DNA of 64,000 nucleotides from the NCBI GenBank assembly GCA_964445195.1, contig CAYUKA010000007.1:24611-88610 (forward strand). Reading direction: 5' to 3'. Source of the stretch: UM-FILTER-47-13 sp964445195 (GTDB lineage: Bacteria; Pseudomonadota; Alphaproteobacteria; Micavibrionales; Micavibrionaceae). The position numbers were made by a program, and so were the translations under genes. Shown here one piece after another: positions 45,830-54,920 of this stretch. The notes under the pieces are model-generated. The model saw only the letters and a list, made by a program, of their open reading frames with translations, had not been told where the DNA came from and did not search any database. Position 1 is the stretch's first letter; each line of letters starts with the position of its first letter.

Positions 45830-45841
45830 AAAGATGGTCCC

Positions 45842-47290
45842 TTACCCGGAGAACAGCGAAGACGCAGCGCTATAACTGGTTTCGATCAAAGTGTCCGGCG
45901 ACAGGATAAAACCAAGCACAAAGAATACGCTCAGGAACACGACCGCCCGCTTGGCAAATGATACTGGTGGATCAAGCGCATCGACCGGCTCGTCAAAGAA
46001 CATCACTTTTATGACACGCAGGTAATAATAGGCCGCCACCACCGACGTCAGCACACCCAAAATCGCCAGCACAATAAAGCCGGCATCAACCGCGGCCTTG
46101 AAAATCAGGAACTTGCCAAAGAACCCTGCCAGTGGCGGAATGCCGCTCATCGAGAACATCAACACAGCCATCGCATAAGCTAACAGCGGACTGGTGCGCG
46201 ACAAACCGGATAAATCATCTATATTCTCCACCGCCATACCGCCGCGCCGCATCGATAAAACAATACCAAACACGCCGGCAACCATAATCATGTACAGAAT
46301 CAGATATACCAGCACCGCGCCGGCCCCGTCAGCCGTCCCCGCCGTAACCCCGATCAGCGCATAGCCCATATTGCCGATCGAACTGTAAGCCAGCAAGCGT
46401 TTAACATTATTCTGCATCAGGGCGGCAAAAGCGCCGAGCGTCATCGAACCGGCAGCAATCAGCCACAATATCTGTTGCCACTCCGCAATCACCGGAGCAA
46501 ACGGCCCGAACAAAAGCCGCATCAGCAGCGCCATCGCCGCAATCTTCGGCACAATGGCAAACAACGCCGTCACAGGTGTCGGCGCGCCTTCATAAACATC
46601 GGGCGTCCACATATGGAACGGCACGGCAGACACTTTGAAGGCAAGCCCGGCCAGCACAAACACTAGCCCGAAAATGAGCCCCAGGCCCGGCTCTGTCGCT
46701 GCAAGGGAAGCGGCAATTGTCTGGAAGTCAAGCGCGCCGGTATAGCCGTAAACCAGAGATGACCCGAACAGCAGCATGCCCGAAGCCAGTGCGCCGAGAA
46801 TGAAATACTTGATCCCGGCCTCAGTCGCCTTGACATTATTACGCCGGATCGCCGCCAGGACATAAAGGCACAGCGATTGCAGCTCCAGCCCGATATAGAG
46901 TGACAACAGGTTGTTCGCTGACACCATAATCATCATGCCGATCCCGGCGAACAGCACCAGCACCGGATATTCGAAGCGCGCCATTTGCTCCAGGTGCAGA
47001 TAACGAATAGACATCACAAGGGTCATAATCAACCCGATCAGCACGAACAGCTTCACGAACCCGGCGAAACGGTCGAGCACAAACATGTCGTTCAGTGTTA
47101 TCGACCCATCCCATTCCAGCCCAAGCAGAAACACCGCCGCCAGCGCAAAACTACCAGCCGTTGCCCAGCATAGTGCGGTTGTACCCTGATTGCCGCGAAA
47201 AACGCCGGCAACCAGCAATATCATACCCGCCACAGCCAGAAATAACTCCGGCAGCAGCGGCACCAGCATGTCGTAAGTAAACGGGGCCAT
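45842..47290 (-). CDS. nuoN: NADH-quinone oxidoreductase subunit N
   Basis: NuoN is one of three antiporter-like proton-pumping subunits in the membrane arm of complex I. The 482-residue protein has about 14 membrane helices and the family core KVSAVPFHMWTPDVYEGAPT (about residues 216-235), with a conserved Lys at its start. LLAYSSIGNMGYALIGV (about 292) follows. It is the last nuo gene of the nuoJ-N run. The nuoM stop is 3 bases upstream. Confidence 0.97.
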   Translation of the reverse strand: MAPFTYDMLVPLLPELFLAVAGMILLVAGVFRGNQGTTALCWATAGSFALAAVFLLGLEWDGSITLNDMFVLDRFAGFVKLFVLIGLIMTLVMSIRYLHLEQMARFEYPVLVLFAGIGMMIMVSANNLLSLYIGLELQSLCLYVLAAIRRNNVKATEAGIKYFILGALASGMLLFGSSLVYGYTGALDFQTIAASLAATEPGLGLIFGLVFVLAGLAFKVSAVPFHMWTPDVYEGAPTPVTALFAIVPKIAAMALLMRLLFGPFAPVIAEWQQILWLIAAGSMTLGAFAALMQNNVKRLLAYSSIGNMGYALIGVTAGTADGAGAVLVYLILYMIMVAGVFGIVLSMRRGGMAVENIDDLSGLSRTSPLLAYAMAVLMFSMSGIPPLAGFFGKFLIFKAAVDAGFIVLAILGVLTSVVAAYYYLRVIKVMFFDEPVDALDPPVSFAKRAVVFLSVFFVLGFILSPDTLIETSYSAASSLFSG

Positions 47291-47293
47291 GTG

Positions 47294-48820
47294 TTATTCC
47301 TCCCCTGCCGCCGGTTTGATCATCCGCAAAGCGGGTTCACTCAGGCCCGCCTCATACTGGCTTTGCAGCTTTTCAACTGACGGGCCGATACGATCAAGCA
47401 CGAAGTTCGGCCTAACGCCGAGAAAAATAACCAGCAGCACAAGGGGCACGAACATCGCTATTTCCCGCGCGTTCAGGTCCGGCATTTTCGTTGCTTCTTC
47501 CGTTTGCGCCTCACCGAAAACAACGCGCTTATACAGCAGCAGCATGTAAGCCGCGCCCAGAACCAGGCCGGTTGTCGCAAAGAATGCAAAGGTCGTATCG
47601 ACCTTGAAGATCCCCAGCAGGGACAGGAACTCGCCGACAAAGCCGCTGGTTCCGGGCAAACCGACAGACCCGAGCATCATAATCATAAACACCGTTGCGT
47701 ATTTCGGCATGTTCTTAACGAGGCCGCCATATTTGGAAATTTCGCGCGTATGCATCCGGTCATAAATCACGCCGACAATCAGGAACAGCGCGCCCGAAAT
47801 AATGCCGTGACTGATCATCTGGAAAATGCCGCCCTGGATACCCTGCACCGTGGCGGTGAAGATGCCGAGCGTCACAAACCCCATATGCGCCACTGATGAA
47901 TAGGCAATCAACTTCTTTATGTCTTCCTGCACCAGCGCCACCAGCGAGGTGTAGATAATCGCGATGACCGAGAGCCAGAAAACCAGATCAGCGAATGCGG
48001 CGCTGGCCTCCGGCAGAATCGGCAGCGAAAAACGCAGGAAGCCGTAGCCCCCCATTTTCAGAAGTACACCGGCCAGAATAACCGAGCCGGCCGTCGGCGC
48101 TTCAACGTGGGCATCCGGCAACCAGGTATGCACCGGCCACATCGGCATCTTGACCGCGAAGCTGGCGAAGAACGCGAGCCACAGCCACATTTGCAGCCCC
48201 GGATCAATCTGCGTGGCCATCAGGGTCGGGATATCCGTCGTCCCGGCCTCAAAATACAGGGTCAGCAACGCCAGCAGCATCAGCACGGACCCCAGCAGCG
48301 TATACAGGAAAAACTTGAATGCCGAGTATACCCGGCGCGCGCCGCCCCAGACCCCGATAATAATGAACATCGGGATCAGCACCGCTTCGAAAAATACATA
48401 GAACAGCAATGAGTCCAGCGCACTAAAGGTGCCGATCATCATGGTTTCCAGCACCAGGAACGCAATCATGTATTCTTTGACGCGGGTTTTGATCGCATCC
48501 CAGCTTGCAAGAATACATAGCGGCGTCAAAAGGGCCGACAGAACAATGAAGAAAATCGAAATCCCGTCAACGCCCATATGATAGGCAATACCCAGCGAGG
48601 GAAACCATTCATAGCGCTCGACGAACTGGAATTCAGCGCTGCTGCCGTCAAAGCGGCCCAGCATATAAACCGACAACGCGAAAGTGAACAACGAGGTATA
48701 AAGCGCCGTGAACTTCGCGTTACGCGCGACGGTATCCTTATCACCGCGGATCGTGAAAATAAAAAACGCGCCGATCAGCGGCAAGACAGTCATCAGTGAT
48801 AGAATCGGGAATTCAATCAT
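47294..48820 (-). CDS. nuoM: NADH-quinone oxidoreductase subunit M
   Basis: NuoM is an antiporter-like proton-pumping subunit of complex I. The 508-residue protein has about 14 helices. Key charged residues stand in YVFFEAVLIPMFIIIGVWG (about residues 135-153, conserved Glu), AVKMPMWPVHTWLPDAHVEA (about 220-239, conserved Lys) and LIAYSSVAHMGFVTLGIF (about 295). Length is typical. It sits between nuoL (6 bases) and nuoN (3 bases). Confidence 0.97.
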   Translation of the reverse strand: MIEFPILSLMTVLPLIGAFFIFTIRGDKDTVARNAKFTALYTSLFTFALSVYMLGRFDGSSAEFQFVERYEWFPSLGIAYHMGVDGISIFFIVLSALLTPLCILASWDAIKTRVKEYMIAFLVLETMMIGTFSALDSLLFYVFFEAVLIPMFIIIGVWGGARRVYSAFKFFLYTLLGSVLMLLALLTLYFEAGTTDIPTLMATQIDPGLQMWLWLAFFASFAVKMPMWPVHTWLPDAHVEAPTAGSVILAGVLLKMGGYGFLRFSLPILPEASAAFADLVFWLSVIAIIYTSLVALVQEDIKKLIAYSSVAHMGFVTLGIFTATVQGIQGGIFQMISHGIISGALFLIVGVIYDRMHTREISKYGGLVKNMPKYATVFMIMMLGSVGLPGTSGFVGEFLSLLGIFKVDTTFAFFATTGLVLGAAYMLLLYKRVVFGEAQTEEATKMPDLNAREIAMFVPLVLLVIFLGVRPNFVLDRIGPSVEKLQSQYEAGLSEPALRMIKPAAGEE

Positions 48821-48826
48821 CGCCGC

Positions 48827-50824
48827 CTACCCCGTCACCGATATCTTGTAAGCCAGCCACATCAGGATCGCGATCAGGCCAATCATCATGACAAAGGCGT
48901 ACTGGAACAAATATCCGCTCTGGAACCGGCTGAGCATACCCGCCGTGCGTAACGACGCCCCGGCTACACCGTCCGGACCAAACCCGTCAATAATCTTCCG
49001 GTCGCCCGTCGTAGAGAACAGACGTCCAAGGCGCCAGGAATTGCGAACGAACACCGCATCGTACAGTTCATCGACATACCACTTGTTAAGCGACAGGCGA
49101 TATACCGGCCCCAGCCGCGCCGCCAGCCGCTGCGCCGCGCCCTCACGCCACATATAAATCAGGTAAGCCAGCAATATCCCGGCCAGCGCCGTCACAACCG
49201 GCAGCTTCTTGACCCATTTCGGCACATGATGCGCCGCTTCTACCGTATCGTTTTCAGGCAACACATACAGGCTCTCGCCCCAGAAATGTTCTTTGTCCCA
49301 AACATTGACATATCCAGTGTCATTACTGTGATCGTAGGTATGGCCTTCCTTATGCGCCGACCCGACAAAGCTGCCGTAGAATACTGATCCTGCCAGAATC
49401 GCACCAGCCGCCAGAACGACCAGCGGTGAAATCATCACCGTCGGCGATTCGTGAATATGCGCCATGACCTTCTCATCCGCGCGCGGCTTGCCATGGAACG
49501 TCAACAGGATCAGGCGCCAGCTGTAAAAGGCGGTCATCAGCGCCGCGGCAATCCCCATCCAGAAAGCGAAACTACCGAACCAGCTATGGTCGGCAAAAGC
49601 AGATTCCAGAATCATATCCTTGGAGTAATAGCCTGCAAAAAACGGAATCCCGGCCAAGGCAAGGCTGCCGATCCACATCAGGACATAGGTGGTCGGGATC
49701 ATCTTCCAGACCCCCCCCATACGCCGCATATCCTGCTCGTCCGACAGGGCGTGAATCACCGACCCCGCGCCGAGGAACAGCAGGGCTTTGAAAAAGGCGT
49801 GAGTCATCAGGTGAAAAATCGCCGCGCTATAGGCCGATACGCCGATCGCGAAAAACATATAACCCAGCTGGCTCATCGTCGAATAGGCGATCACGCGCTT
49901 GATATCGAACTGGGTCAGGCCAATCGTCGCTGCGACAAAAGCCGTCAGAGCCCCGACAATACAAATCGTCATTAAGGCCAGCGGCGCATATTCCAGCACC
50001 GGCGAGAAGCGCGCCAGCAGGAAGACACCGGCCGTGACCATCGTCGCCGCGTGGATCAGCGCGGATACAGGCGTCGGCCCCTCCATTGCGTCCGGCAGCC
50101 AGGTATGCAGCCCAAGCTGCGCCGATTTCCCAACCGCGCCCATAAACAGCAACATGCTGATCACGGTCAGCGAATGAAGCTCCAGCCCCAGGAAGAAGAA
50201 TGTATGGCTTGCCATGTCCGCCGCCTGGGCAAAAATCCCTTCGAAGCTGATCGTGCCGAACACAAGGAACGTCGCCATAATGCCGAGCGCCAAACCGAAA
50301 TCGCCGACGCGGTTGACAACGAAGGCTTTTACAGCCGCCTTGTTTGCGCTGTCCTTGTGGTTCCAGAACCCGATCAACAGGTAAGACGCCAGCCCGACCC
50401 CTTCCCAGCCAAAGAAAAGCTGGAGCAGGTTGTCAGCCGTCACCAGCATCAGCATCGCGAAAGTAAACAGGCTCAGATAGGCCATGAAGCGGGCCTTGTG
50501 CGGATCGTGAGACATATAGCCGATTGAGTAAACATGCACACAGGCCGACACGATATTAATCACGCACAGCATCACCGCCGTCAGCTGGTCGATCCGCAAC
50601 GACCAGTCAACCGTAAACTCGCCGGACGTCATCCACGTCGCCAACGTGATAACACGCGGGTCCTGATCGAAAATCACATCGAAAAACAGGACCATCGAGC
50701 AAAAGGCCGACAGGATCACCGCCGCACAGGTCACGAACTGCGCGCCCGCATCACCAATCTGCCGCCCGAACAGGAAGACAATCAGGAAGGCAAATAATGG
50801 CGGAAAGACGGCGAGAATTTCCAT
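48827..50824 (-). CDS. nuoL: NADH-quinone oxidoreductase subunit L
   Basis: NuoL is the most distal proton-pumping subunit of complex I and carries the long lateral helix that runs along the membrane arm. The 665-residue protein has the core FFGWEGVGLASYLLIGFW (about residues 136-153) and GKSAQLGLHTWLPDAMEGPT (about 229-248). IAYSTMSQLGYMFFA (about 313) follows, then the C-terminal lateral-helix region (about 520-600) and a final anchor helix. The gene upstream is an unknown 95-residue protein, not nuoK as usual. Confidence 0.97.
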   Translation of the reverse strand: MEILAVFPPLFAFLIVFLFGRQIGDAGAQFVTCAAVILSAFCSMVLFFDVIFDQDPRVITLATWMTSGEFTVDWSLRIDQLTAVMLCVINIVSACVHVYSIGYMSHDPHKARFMAYLSLFTFAMLMLVTADNLLQLFFGWEGVGLASYLLIGFWNHKDSANKAAVKAFVVNRVGDFGLALGIMATFLVFGTISFEGIFAQAADMASHTFFFLGLELHSLTVISMLLFMGAVGKSAQLGLHTWLPDAMEGPTPVSALIHAATMVTAGVFLLARFSPVLEYAPLALMTICIVGALTAFVAATIGLTQFDIKRVIAYSTMSQLGYMFFAIGVSAYSAAIFHLMTHAFFKALLFLGAGSVIHALSDEQDMRRMGGVWKMIPTTYVLMWIGSLALAGIPFFAGYYSKDMILESAFADHSWFGSFAFWMGIAAALMTAFYSWRLILLTFHGKPRADEKVMAHIHESPTVMISPLVVLAAGAILAGSVFYGSFVGSAHKEGHTYDHSNDTGYVNVWDKEHFWGESLYVLPENDTVEAAHHVPKWVKKLPVVTALAGILLAYLIYMWREGAAQRLAARLGPVYRLSLNKWYVDELYDAVFVRNSWRLGRLFSTTGDRKIIDGFGPDGVAGASLRTAGMLSRFQSGYLFQYAFVMMIGLIAILMWLAYKISVTG

Positions 50825-50825
50825 G

Positions 50826-51113
50826 TCAGTTCAAACTCCCGGCCGGCACATCAGGACGCACAACCACATCGACAGTATGGGTCACGCCTTTATGTGTCAC
50901 CTCAAGCGGCTTTTCAAACCTTTCGGCCCGTGCTTCATAATTAAACGTTTCGACTGTCATCACTACGAAAGGTCTGCCCTCTTCTGAAACATCGGGGTCG
51001 ATCAACACCTCTTCATTAATCAATCCGTCCGGGTCTTTGAGGGCCTCTTCTAAAAACATGGCGGCCAGATTGGCGAAATGCTGGGCTTCCTGATGCTGTG
51101 CTATATTGGTCAT
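50826..51113 (-). CDS. Unrecognised 95-residue protein inside the nuo operon
   Basis: A small soluble, acidic protein (MTNIAQHQEAQHFANLAAMF at the start) with no signal peptide, membrane helix or Cys. A helical N-terminus is followed by beta-prone segments (RPFVVMTVETFNYEARAERF and THTVDVVVRPDVPAG). It lies exactly between nuoK (4 bases upstream) and nuoL (1 base downstream), on the same strand, so it is translated with complex I subunits. nuoK and nuoL are adjacent in nearly all operons. An assembly or accessory role is possible but is inference only. Confidence 0.7.
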   Translation of the reverse strand: MTNIAQHQEAQHFANLAAMFLEEALKDPDGLINEEVLIDPDVSEEGRPFVVMTVETFNYEARAERFEKPLEVTHKGVTHTVDVVVRPDVPAGSLN

Positions 51114-51117
51114 ACCG

Positions 51118-51429
51118 TTATCCTTTCATCATCGAGATATCTTCAACGGCGATACTGCCGCGGTTACGGAAAAAGGCGACCAGAATGGCCAGACCAATCG
51201 CCGCCTCGGCTGCTGCGACTGTCAGGATAAACATCGTGAAAACCTGTCCGGCCAGATCATCCATAAAGGACGCAAAGGCAACAAAATTAATATTCACTGC
51301 CAGCAGCATTAATTCGATCGACATCAGGATCACAATCACGTTCTTCCGGTTCAGGAAGATGCCAAAGACACCGATCGTAAAGAGTAAACCGGCCAAAATC
51401 AGGTAATGTTGCAATCCGATTTCTAACAT
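51118..51429 (-). CDS. nuoK: NADH-quinone oxidoreductase subunit K
   Basis: NuoK is a small membrane-arm subunit of complex I with two key buried Glu residues. The 103-residue protein has three helices. The first Glu stands in ILMSIELMLLAVNINFVAF (about residues 34-52), and the second in ILTVAAAEAAIGLAILVAFF (about 68-87). Length and motifs are normal. It follows nuoJ by nine bases. Confidence 0.97.
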   Translation of the reverse strand: MLEIGLQHYLILAGLLFTIGVFGIFLNRKNVIVILMSIELMLLAVNINFVAFASFMDDLAGQVFTMFILTVAAAEAAIGLAILVAFFRNRGSIAVEDISMMKG

Positions 51430-51438
51430 ACTGAAGCC

Positions 51439-52044
51439 CTATACCCCCGATCCCGATGTCACTTTTTTGACCTCCATAACATCTTCGGCCCGGCGGGCGT
51501 TCTGTTCAGCAACTTTCTGCCGCCGTACGTCCGGACGTACGCGCAAAGTCAGAACGATCGCCCCGACCATCGCGACAAGAAGAATGAGGCCCGAAACCTG
51601 GAACGCAAACACATAGTCTGTGTAGAGTACGCGCCCAAGCGCTTCGGTGTTATTCAGCTCACTGCCAACAGGCACGGCACGGTTTGCCAGGGCATCCGGC
51701 GCAAACTGCCAGGCACTGAACAGAAAAATAAACTCCGCCAGCAACAGGCCGCCGATCACCAGCCCCATCGGCACATATTGCATCGCGCCCTTGCGCATGT
51801 CGGCAAAGCTGATATCCAGCATCATCACAACAAACAGGAACAGGACCGCGACAGCGCCGACATACACGATAACCAGAATCATCGCGATAAACTCGGCCCC
51901 AAGAAGGATGAACAGACCGGCACAATTGAAGAACCCCAGAATCAGGAAGAGGACGGAATGCACCGGGTTGCGCGCCGTAATCACCATCACTGCGCTAAAG
52001 ACAAGGACAGCGGCAAACAGATAAAACGCAAGGGACGAGATCAT
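51439..52044 (-). CDS. nuoJ: NADH-quinone oxidoreductase subunit J
   Basis: NuoJ is a membrane-arm subunit next to the quinone-site subunits of complex I. The 201-residue protein has five helices. It contains NPVHSVLFLILGFFNCAGLF (about residues 26-45), EFIAMILVIVYVGAVAVLFL (about 51-70) and VMMLDISF. The C-terminal 30 residues are hydrophilic. An AGAGAG ribosome site precedes the ATG. It begins the second nuo block; nuoI is 2.4 kb away, beyond two unrelated genes. Confidence 0.96.
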   Translation of the reverse strand: MISSLAFYLFAAVLVFSAVMVITARNPVHSVLFLILGFFNCAGLFILLGAEFIAMILVIVYVGAVAVLFLFVVMMLDISFADMRKGAMQYVPMGLVIGGLLLAEFIFLFSAWQFAPDALANRAVPVGSELNNTEALGRVLYTDYVFAFQVSGLILLVAMVGAIVLTLRVRPDVRRQKVAEQNARRAEDVMEVKKVTSGSGV

Positions 52045-52096
52045 GATACTCTCTTGGGCCTGTAAAACCGGCCACGTGATCGAAAACTTACCAACT

Positions 52097-52125
52097 TTTC
52101 TAATCCTTTCGCAGCCTTACATCAA
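52097..52125 (-). promoter_or_regulatory. Predicted promoter for nuoJ-N and downstream genes
   Basis: On the minus strand, TTGATG (52120-52125) and TAGAAA (52097-52102) are 17 bases apart, about 52 bases before nuoJ. A promoter is required because the nuo block is interrupted upstream by a plus-strand gene and a terminator. Confidence 0.45.
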
Positions 52126-52190
52126 GCACCCAATCCTGAAAATCCCCTTTTTTCGATTGATTTTTCACATTCAAAAAGAAAAAATGCATA

Positions 52191-52219
52191 TTGGGTCATG
52201 CGCCTGTATTTCTTATAAA
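52191..52219 (+). promoter_or_regulatory. Possible pagL promoter
   Basis: TTGGGT (52191-52196) and TATAAA (52214-52219) are separated by 17 bases. The implied leader would be very short because the GTG start is at 52239, which lowers confidence. Confidence 0.3.
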
Positions 52220-52238
52220 AAATCAAAGGATCAATCTT

Positions 52239-52730
52239 GTGCGATATTTGGTGATGCTATGGGCGGCGTGTGCCGTTCTGTTCTGTTCGGTGCCGGCAAA
52301 AGCAGAAACTGACCTCTTCAGCCTGAGTGCCGGCTATTTCGATATCAACGATGATAAAGGGGCCAGCGATTTCCGGCTCGAATATCGCTGGGATCATGAA
52401 CTGCTCTGGGTCATTGAACCATGGGCGGGCCTGGAAGTCACAACCGAGGGCGCCTTATACGGGCTTGGCGGTCTGCTGGCCGATATCCGTGTTGGCGACA
52501 GCTTCATGATCACACCCAGCTTCGGGGCCGGCCTGTATCATGACGGCGACGGCAAGGATCTGGGACATGCGGTTCAGTTCCGCACACAACTGGAGCTGGG
52601 CTGGGAATTTGACAATTCATCCCGCCTCGGCGTTGCCTACAGCCACATATCAAACGCCAGCCTTGACGACCGTAATCCCGGCGCCGAAATCCTGGGCCTG
52701 TATTATCACATCCCGATTGACTGGTTCTGA
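52239..52730 (+). CDS. pagL: Lipid A 3-O-deacylase (PagL / acyloxyacyl hydrolase family)
   Basis: PagL is an outer-membrane beta-barrel that removes the 3-O-linked hydroxyacyl chain from lipid A. The GTG start at 52239 gives 163 residues, has an AAAGGA ribosome site and yields a proper signal peptide ending AKA-E; the frame opens further up at 52191. The catalytic motif SHISNAS gives His136 and Ser138, and the acidic partner is Glu150. The His-to-Glu spacing of 14 equals that of Pseudomonas aeruginosa PagL (His126, Ser128, Glu140). The C-terminus ends in Trp-Phe, as barrel proteins do. It stands on the plus strand in the middle of the nuo region. Confidence 0.9.
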   Translation: MRYLVMLWAACAVLFCSVPAKAETDLFSLSAGYFDINDDKGASDFRLEYRWDHELLWVIEPWAGLEVTTEGALYGLGGLLADIRVGDSFMITPSFGAGLYHDGDGKDLGHAVQFRTQLELGWEFDNSSRLGVAYSHISNASLDDRNPGAEILGLYYHIPIDWF

Positions 52731-52757
52731 TAAAAAAGAGGCGCGAAAAACGCGCCC
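52731..52757 (-). terminator. Terminator after the 514-residue exported protein gene
   Basis: A GGCGCG-AAAAA-CGCGCC hairpin (52740-52756) is followed on the minus strand by a T-rich tail (CTTTTTTA). It lies between two convergent genes. On the plus strand the stem follows pagL directly but lacks a T-run. Confidence 0.75.
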
Positions 52758-52789
52758 CTTAATCTTCCAAAAAACAATATAGTGGCAAC

Positions 52790-54334
52790 TCAGGGCCGCA
52801 TAACAGGCACTCCTACAGCCTGCCCGTTTGCAGTCACATTGCCTGCCTCATCAATAGCATAATCTAAAGCAAGCCCTTTACCATCTTCTGTGGGCTTCGC
52901 CAAAACCCCAAGTATCGCTATCCCTTGTGCAAGGTTACGGTCAACTGCTACCAGCGCCTCTAACGCCTTCTCCACGCCATAAGCTTCGATACGCCCGGAG
53001 CCGGGGAACGTCTCTGCAGTCACCTCATGGCTCGCTTCAGCCGTAACTGTATAAACACCGTCCTGGAAGAGATCACAGGCAAATCGGGCCGTTAGACCTG
53101 TCGGATCGACAGGGTGCTCGTAATCCGGACCTATATGCAGCGGGCCATATTCACCGATATTATCAATCGTCGCCTGCGCAAACTGTTGCGCCGGAATGCC
53201 ATCAATGTCTGCGTCGCACAATAATATGTGCGCAGGCGCATCTGCATCGCCGCCAATTAACAAATCAAAACCGATACCAGCCAGGGCATCGTCAGTGTGC
53301 AAGTCACCCGCATGAAACGCACTGCTTAAGCTAATAGTCGGCAGCACTGGTTCTGCCTCAGTTAAGTCAGTTACAGACAGGTTAGTCACAAAAAATTCTG
53401 AGGAAATATAATCCGGTATATCAGCCGGTGTCCATTCAGACGGCGACTTGCCCCATGACTCTTGCGGCATCCTTCCCCAGAGTGTAATGAACTCGATTAA
53501 ATCAGCCGTAATACTCATGTCGATCACGCCCGTTTCAGCGTGCGGGAACAGGCCGTGCAGATCAGAAACCGTTACGCGAGTGAAGCCGCTGACAAAACCG
53601 GGTTCCGAAAGCATAATGAAATTGCTGGCAAAATAGGGCTCCACCATCCCTCTATCCAGATTGTCTGTGATCGCCATGGTGCCTTGCACTGTTGCGGTCA
53701 ATAAATCGTTATCTGTGATCTCGGCTGTAAAGTCGCAGCCGGAAAAGTTACGGGCCAGGCTGGAGAGCTCACCACCCTGCAGGCTGATATGATAGCCTGA
53801 CGTTTCACATATCCCGTCTGCAGTCATATCGGCCGTGGTTGTCGTGACAGAGATGTTTCCGTCCTGGGCAACAATCTTTTCCTCCGTAAAAATCCCAGGC
53901 ATATCAACGCTAAACCCTGTCGGGCCTAAAGACTCCAACGTGACACTGACAGGCTGCGTCTCATCCCACAGGCCCCATGGCATGAAAGGCGTGACAGACG
54001 TGGAAGGCGCATAAAACGTTAATTCATAAGGGGTGGCATCTATAACAGCCGTCATGGCCGGCTGCTCTTCCGTGCCTTCGCCGCTGACCGTGATGGCTGG
54101 TGTAGTAACCGTGTATGTGAGAATGCCGCGCGGCTCAACGGTAATCAGGCCATCCTTGGCGACAGTCAAACCCGTACCATCCAATGCTTCGGTTTGCTCC
54201 ATATCGTCGAAAGTGGCATTGAGACCTTCTGCCAGATGCGCCGGAATAACATGGTTGTTAACGTAAAATGCGCCTGCGCCACCTGCCGCGAGCAAAGCGG
54301 CCCCGCCGAGTAATGTTTTTGTAATGGTATTCAT
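52790..54334 (-). CDS. Large exported or membrane-anchored protein, unrecognised
   Basis: A 514-residue protein with an N-terminal hydrophobic segment (LLGGAALLAAGGAGAFYV, residues 8-25) that is either an uncleaved anchor or a signal peptide. The rest is acidic, beta-rich and low in Lys. Few Cys are present: one pair in GICET/SGCDF (about 173-200) and another in LLCDAD/FACDLF (about 390-435), suggesting periplasmic disulfides. The layout loosely recalls the envelope families DUF945 and DUF2125, but no defining motif was found. A perfect AGGAGG ribosome site precedes the ATG, and it has its own terminator. It separates nuoI from nuoJ. Confidence 0.75.
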   Translation of the reverse strand: MNTITKTLLGGAALLAAGGAGAFYVNNHVIPAHLAEGLNATFDDMEQTEALDGTGLTVAKDGLITVEPRGILTYTVTTPAITVSGEGTEEQPAMTAVIDATPYELTFYAPSTSVTPFMPWGLWDETQPVSVTLESLGPTGFSVDMPGIFTEEKIVAQDGNISVTTTTADMTADGICETSGYHISLQGGELSSLARNFSGCDFTAEITDNDLLTATVQGTMAITDNLDRGMVEPYFASNFIMLSEPGFVSGFTRVTVSDLHGLFPHAETGVIDMSITADLIEFITLWGRMPQESWGKSPSEWTPADIPDYISSEFFVTNLSVTDLTEAEPVLPTISLSSAFHAGDLHTDDALAGIGFDLLIGGDADAPAHILLCDADIDGIPAQQFAQATIDNIGEYGPLHIGPDYEHPVDPTGLTARFACDLFQDGVYTVTAEASHEVTAETFPGSGRIEAYGVEKALEALVAVDRNLAQGIAILGVLAKPTEDGKGLALDYAIDEAGNVTANGQAVGVPVMRP

Positions 54335-54381
54335 ATGAAAGCCTCCTGTTAAACAAGCCCGTTGTGAAAAATATCAGGATT

Positions 54382-54410
54382 TTCGTAAAACAGGGGGCGG
54401 ACTATGTCAA
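54382..54410 (-). promoter_or_regulatory. Possible promoter for the 514-residue protein gene
   Basis: On the minus strand a perfect TTGACA (54405-54410) is followed after 17 bases by TACGAA (54382-54387). It sits 19 bases past the nuoI stop and 48 before the gene's ATG. Confidence 0.4.
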
Positions 54411-54428
54411 CAAGTATTTCTATAAGAT

Positions 54429-54911
54429 TTATCGGTACGGCGCATCGGCAGCAAGGTTGGCGGCAATCTGCGCCTCCCAGCGGTCGCCGTTCTCCAGGAG
54501 CTTATCCTTGTTATAGTAAAGCTCTTCGCGCGTTTCAGCCGCGAATTCGAAATTCGGCCCTTCGACAATGGCGTCAACCGGGCAGGCCTCGGCACACAGG
54601 CCGCAATAAATGCATTTGGTCATATCTATATCGTAGCGCGTCGTGCGGCGGCTGCCATCCTCGCGCTGCTCGGCCTCAATCGTGATCGCCAGCGCCGGGC
54701 AAATCGCCTCGCACAGCTTGCAGGCGATGCAGCGCTCTTCTCCGTTCGGATAGCGGCGCAGGGCATGCTCGCCGCGAAAACGCGGGCTGATCGGCCCTTT
54801 CTCGTACGGATAATTGATCGTCACCTTCGGCTTGAAGAAATATTTCAGCGTCAGGGCCATGCCCTTAACGATTTCCGGTAATAAAAAGCTGCGCGCAAGA
54901 CGATCAATCAT
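54429..54911 (-). CDS. nuoI: NADH-quinone oxidoreductase subunit I (two 4Fe-4S)
   Basis: NuoI carries the two tetranuclear clusters N6a and N6b in the peripheral arm of complex I. The 160-residue ferredoxin-like protein has CIACKLCEAICP (about residues 61-72) and CIYCGLCAEACP (about 100-111), with all eight ligands present. ALTLKYFFKPKVTINYPYEK (about 19-38) is the membrane-facing N-terminal part. It starts 9 bases after nuoH and is the last gene of the first nuo block. Confidence 0.98.
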   Translation of the reverse strand: MIDRLARSFLLPEIVKGMALTLKYFFKPKVTINYPYEKGPISPRFRGEHALRRYPNGEERCIACKLCEAICPALAITIEAEQREDGSRRTTRYDIDMTKCIYCGLCAEACPVDAIVEGPNFEFAAETREELYYNKDKLLENGDRWEAQIAANLAADAPYR

Positions 54912-54920
54912 AGCTATACT

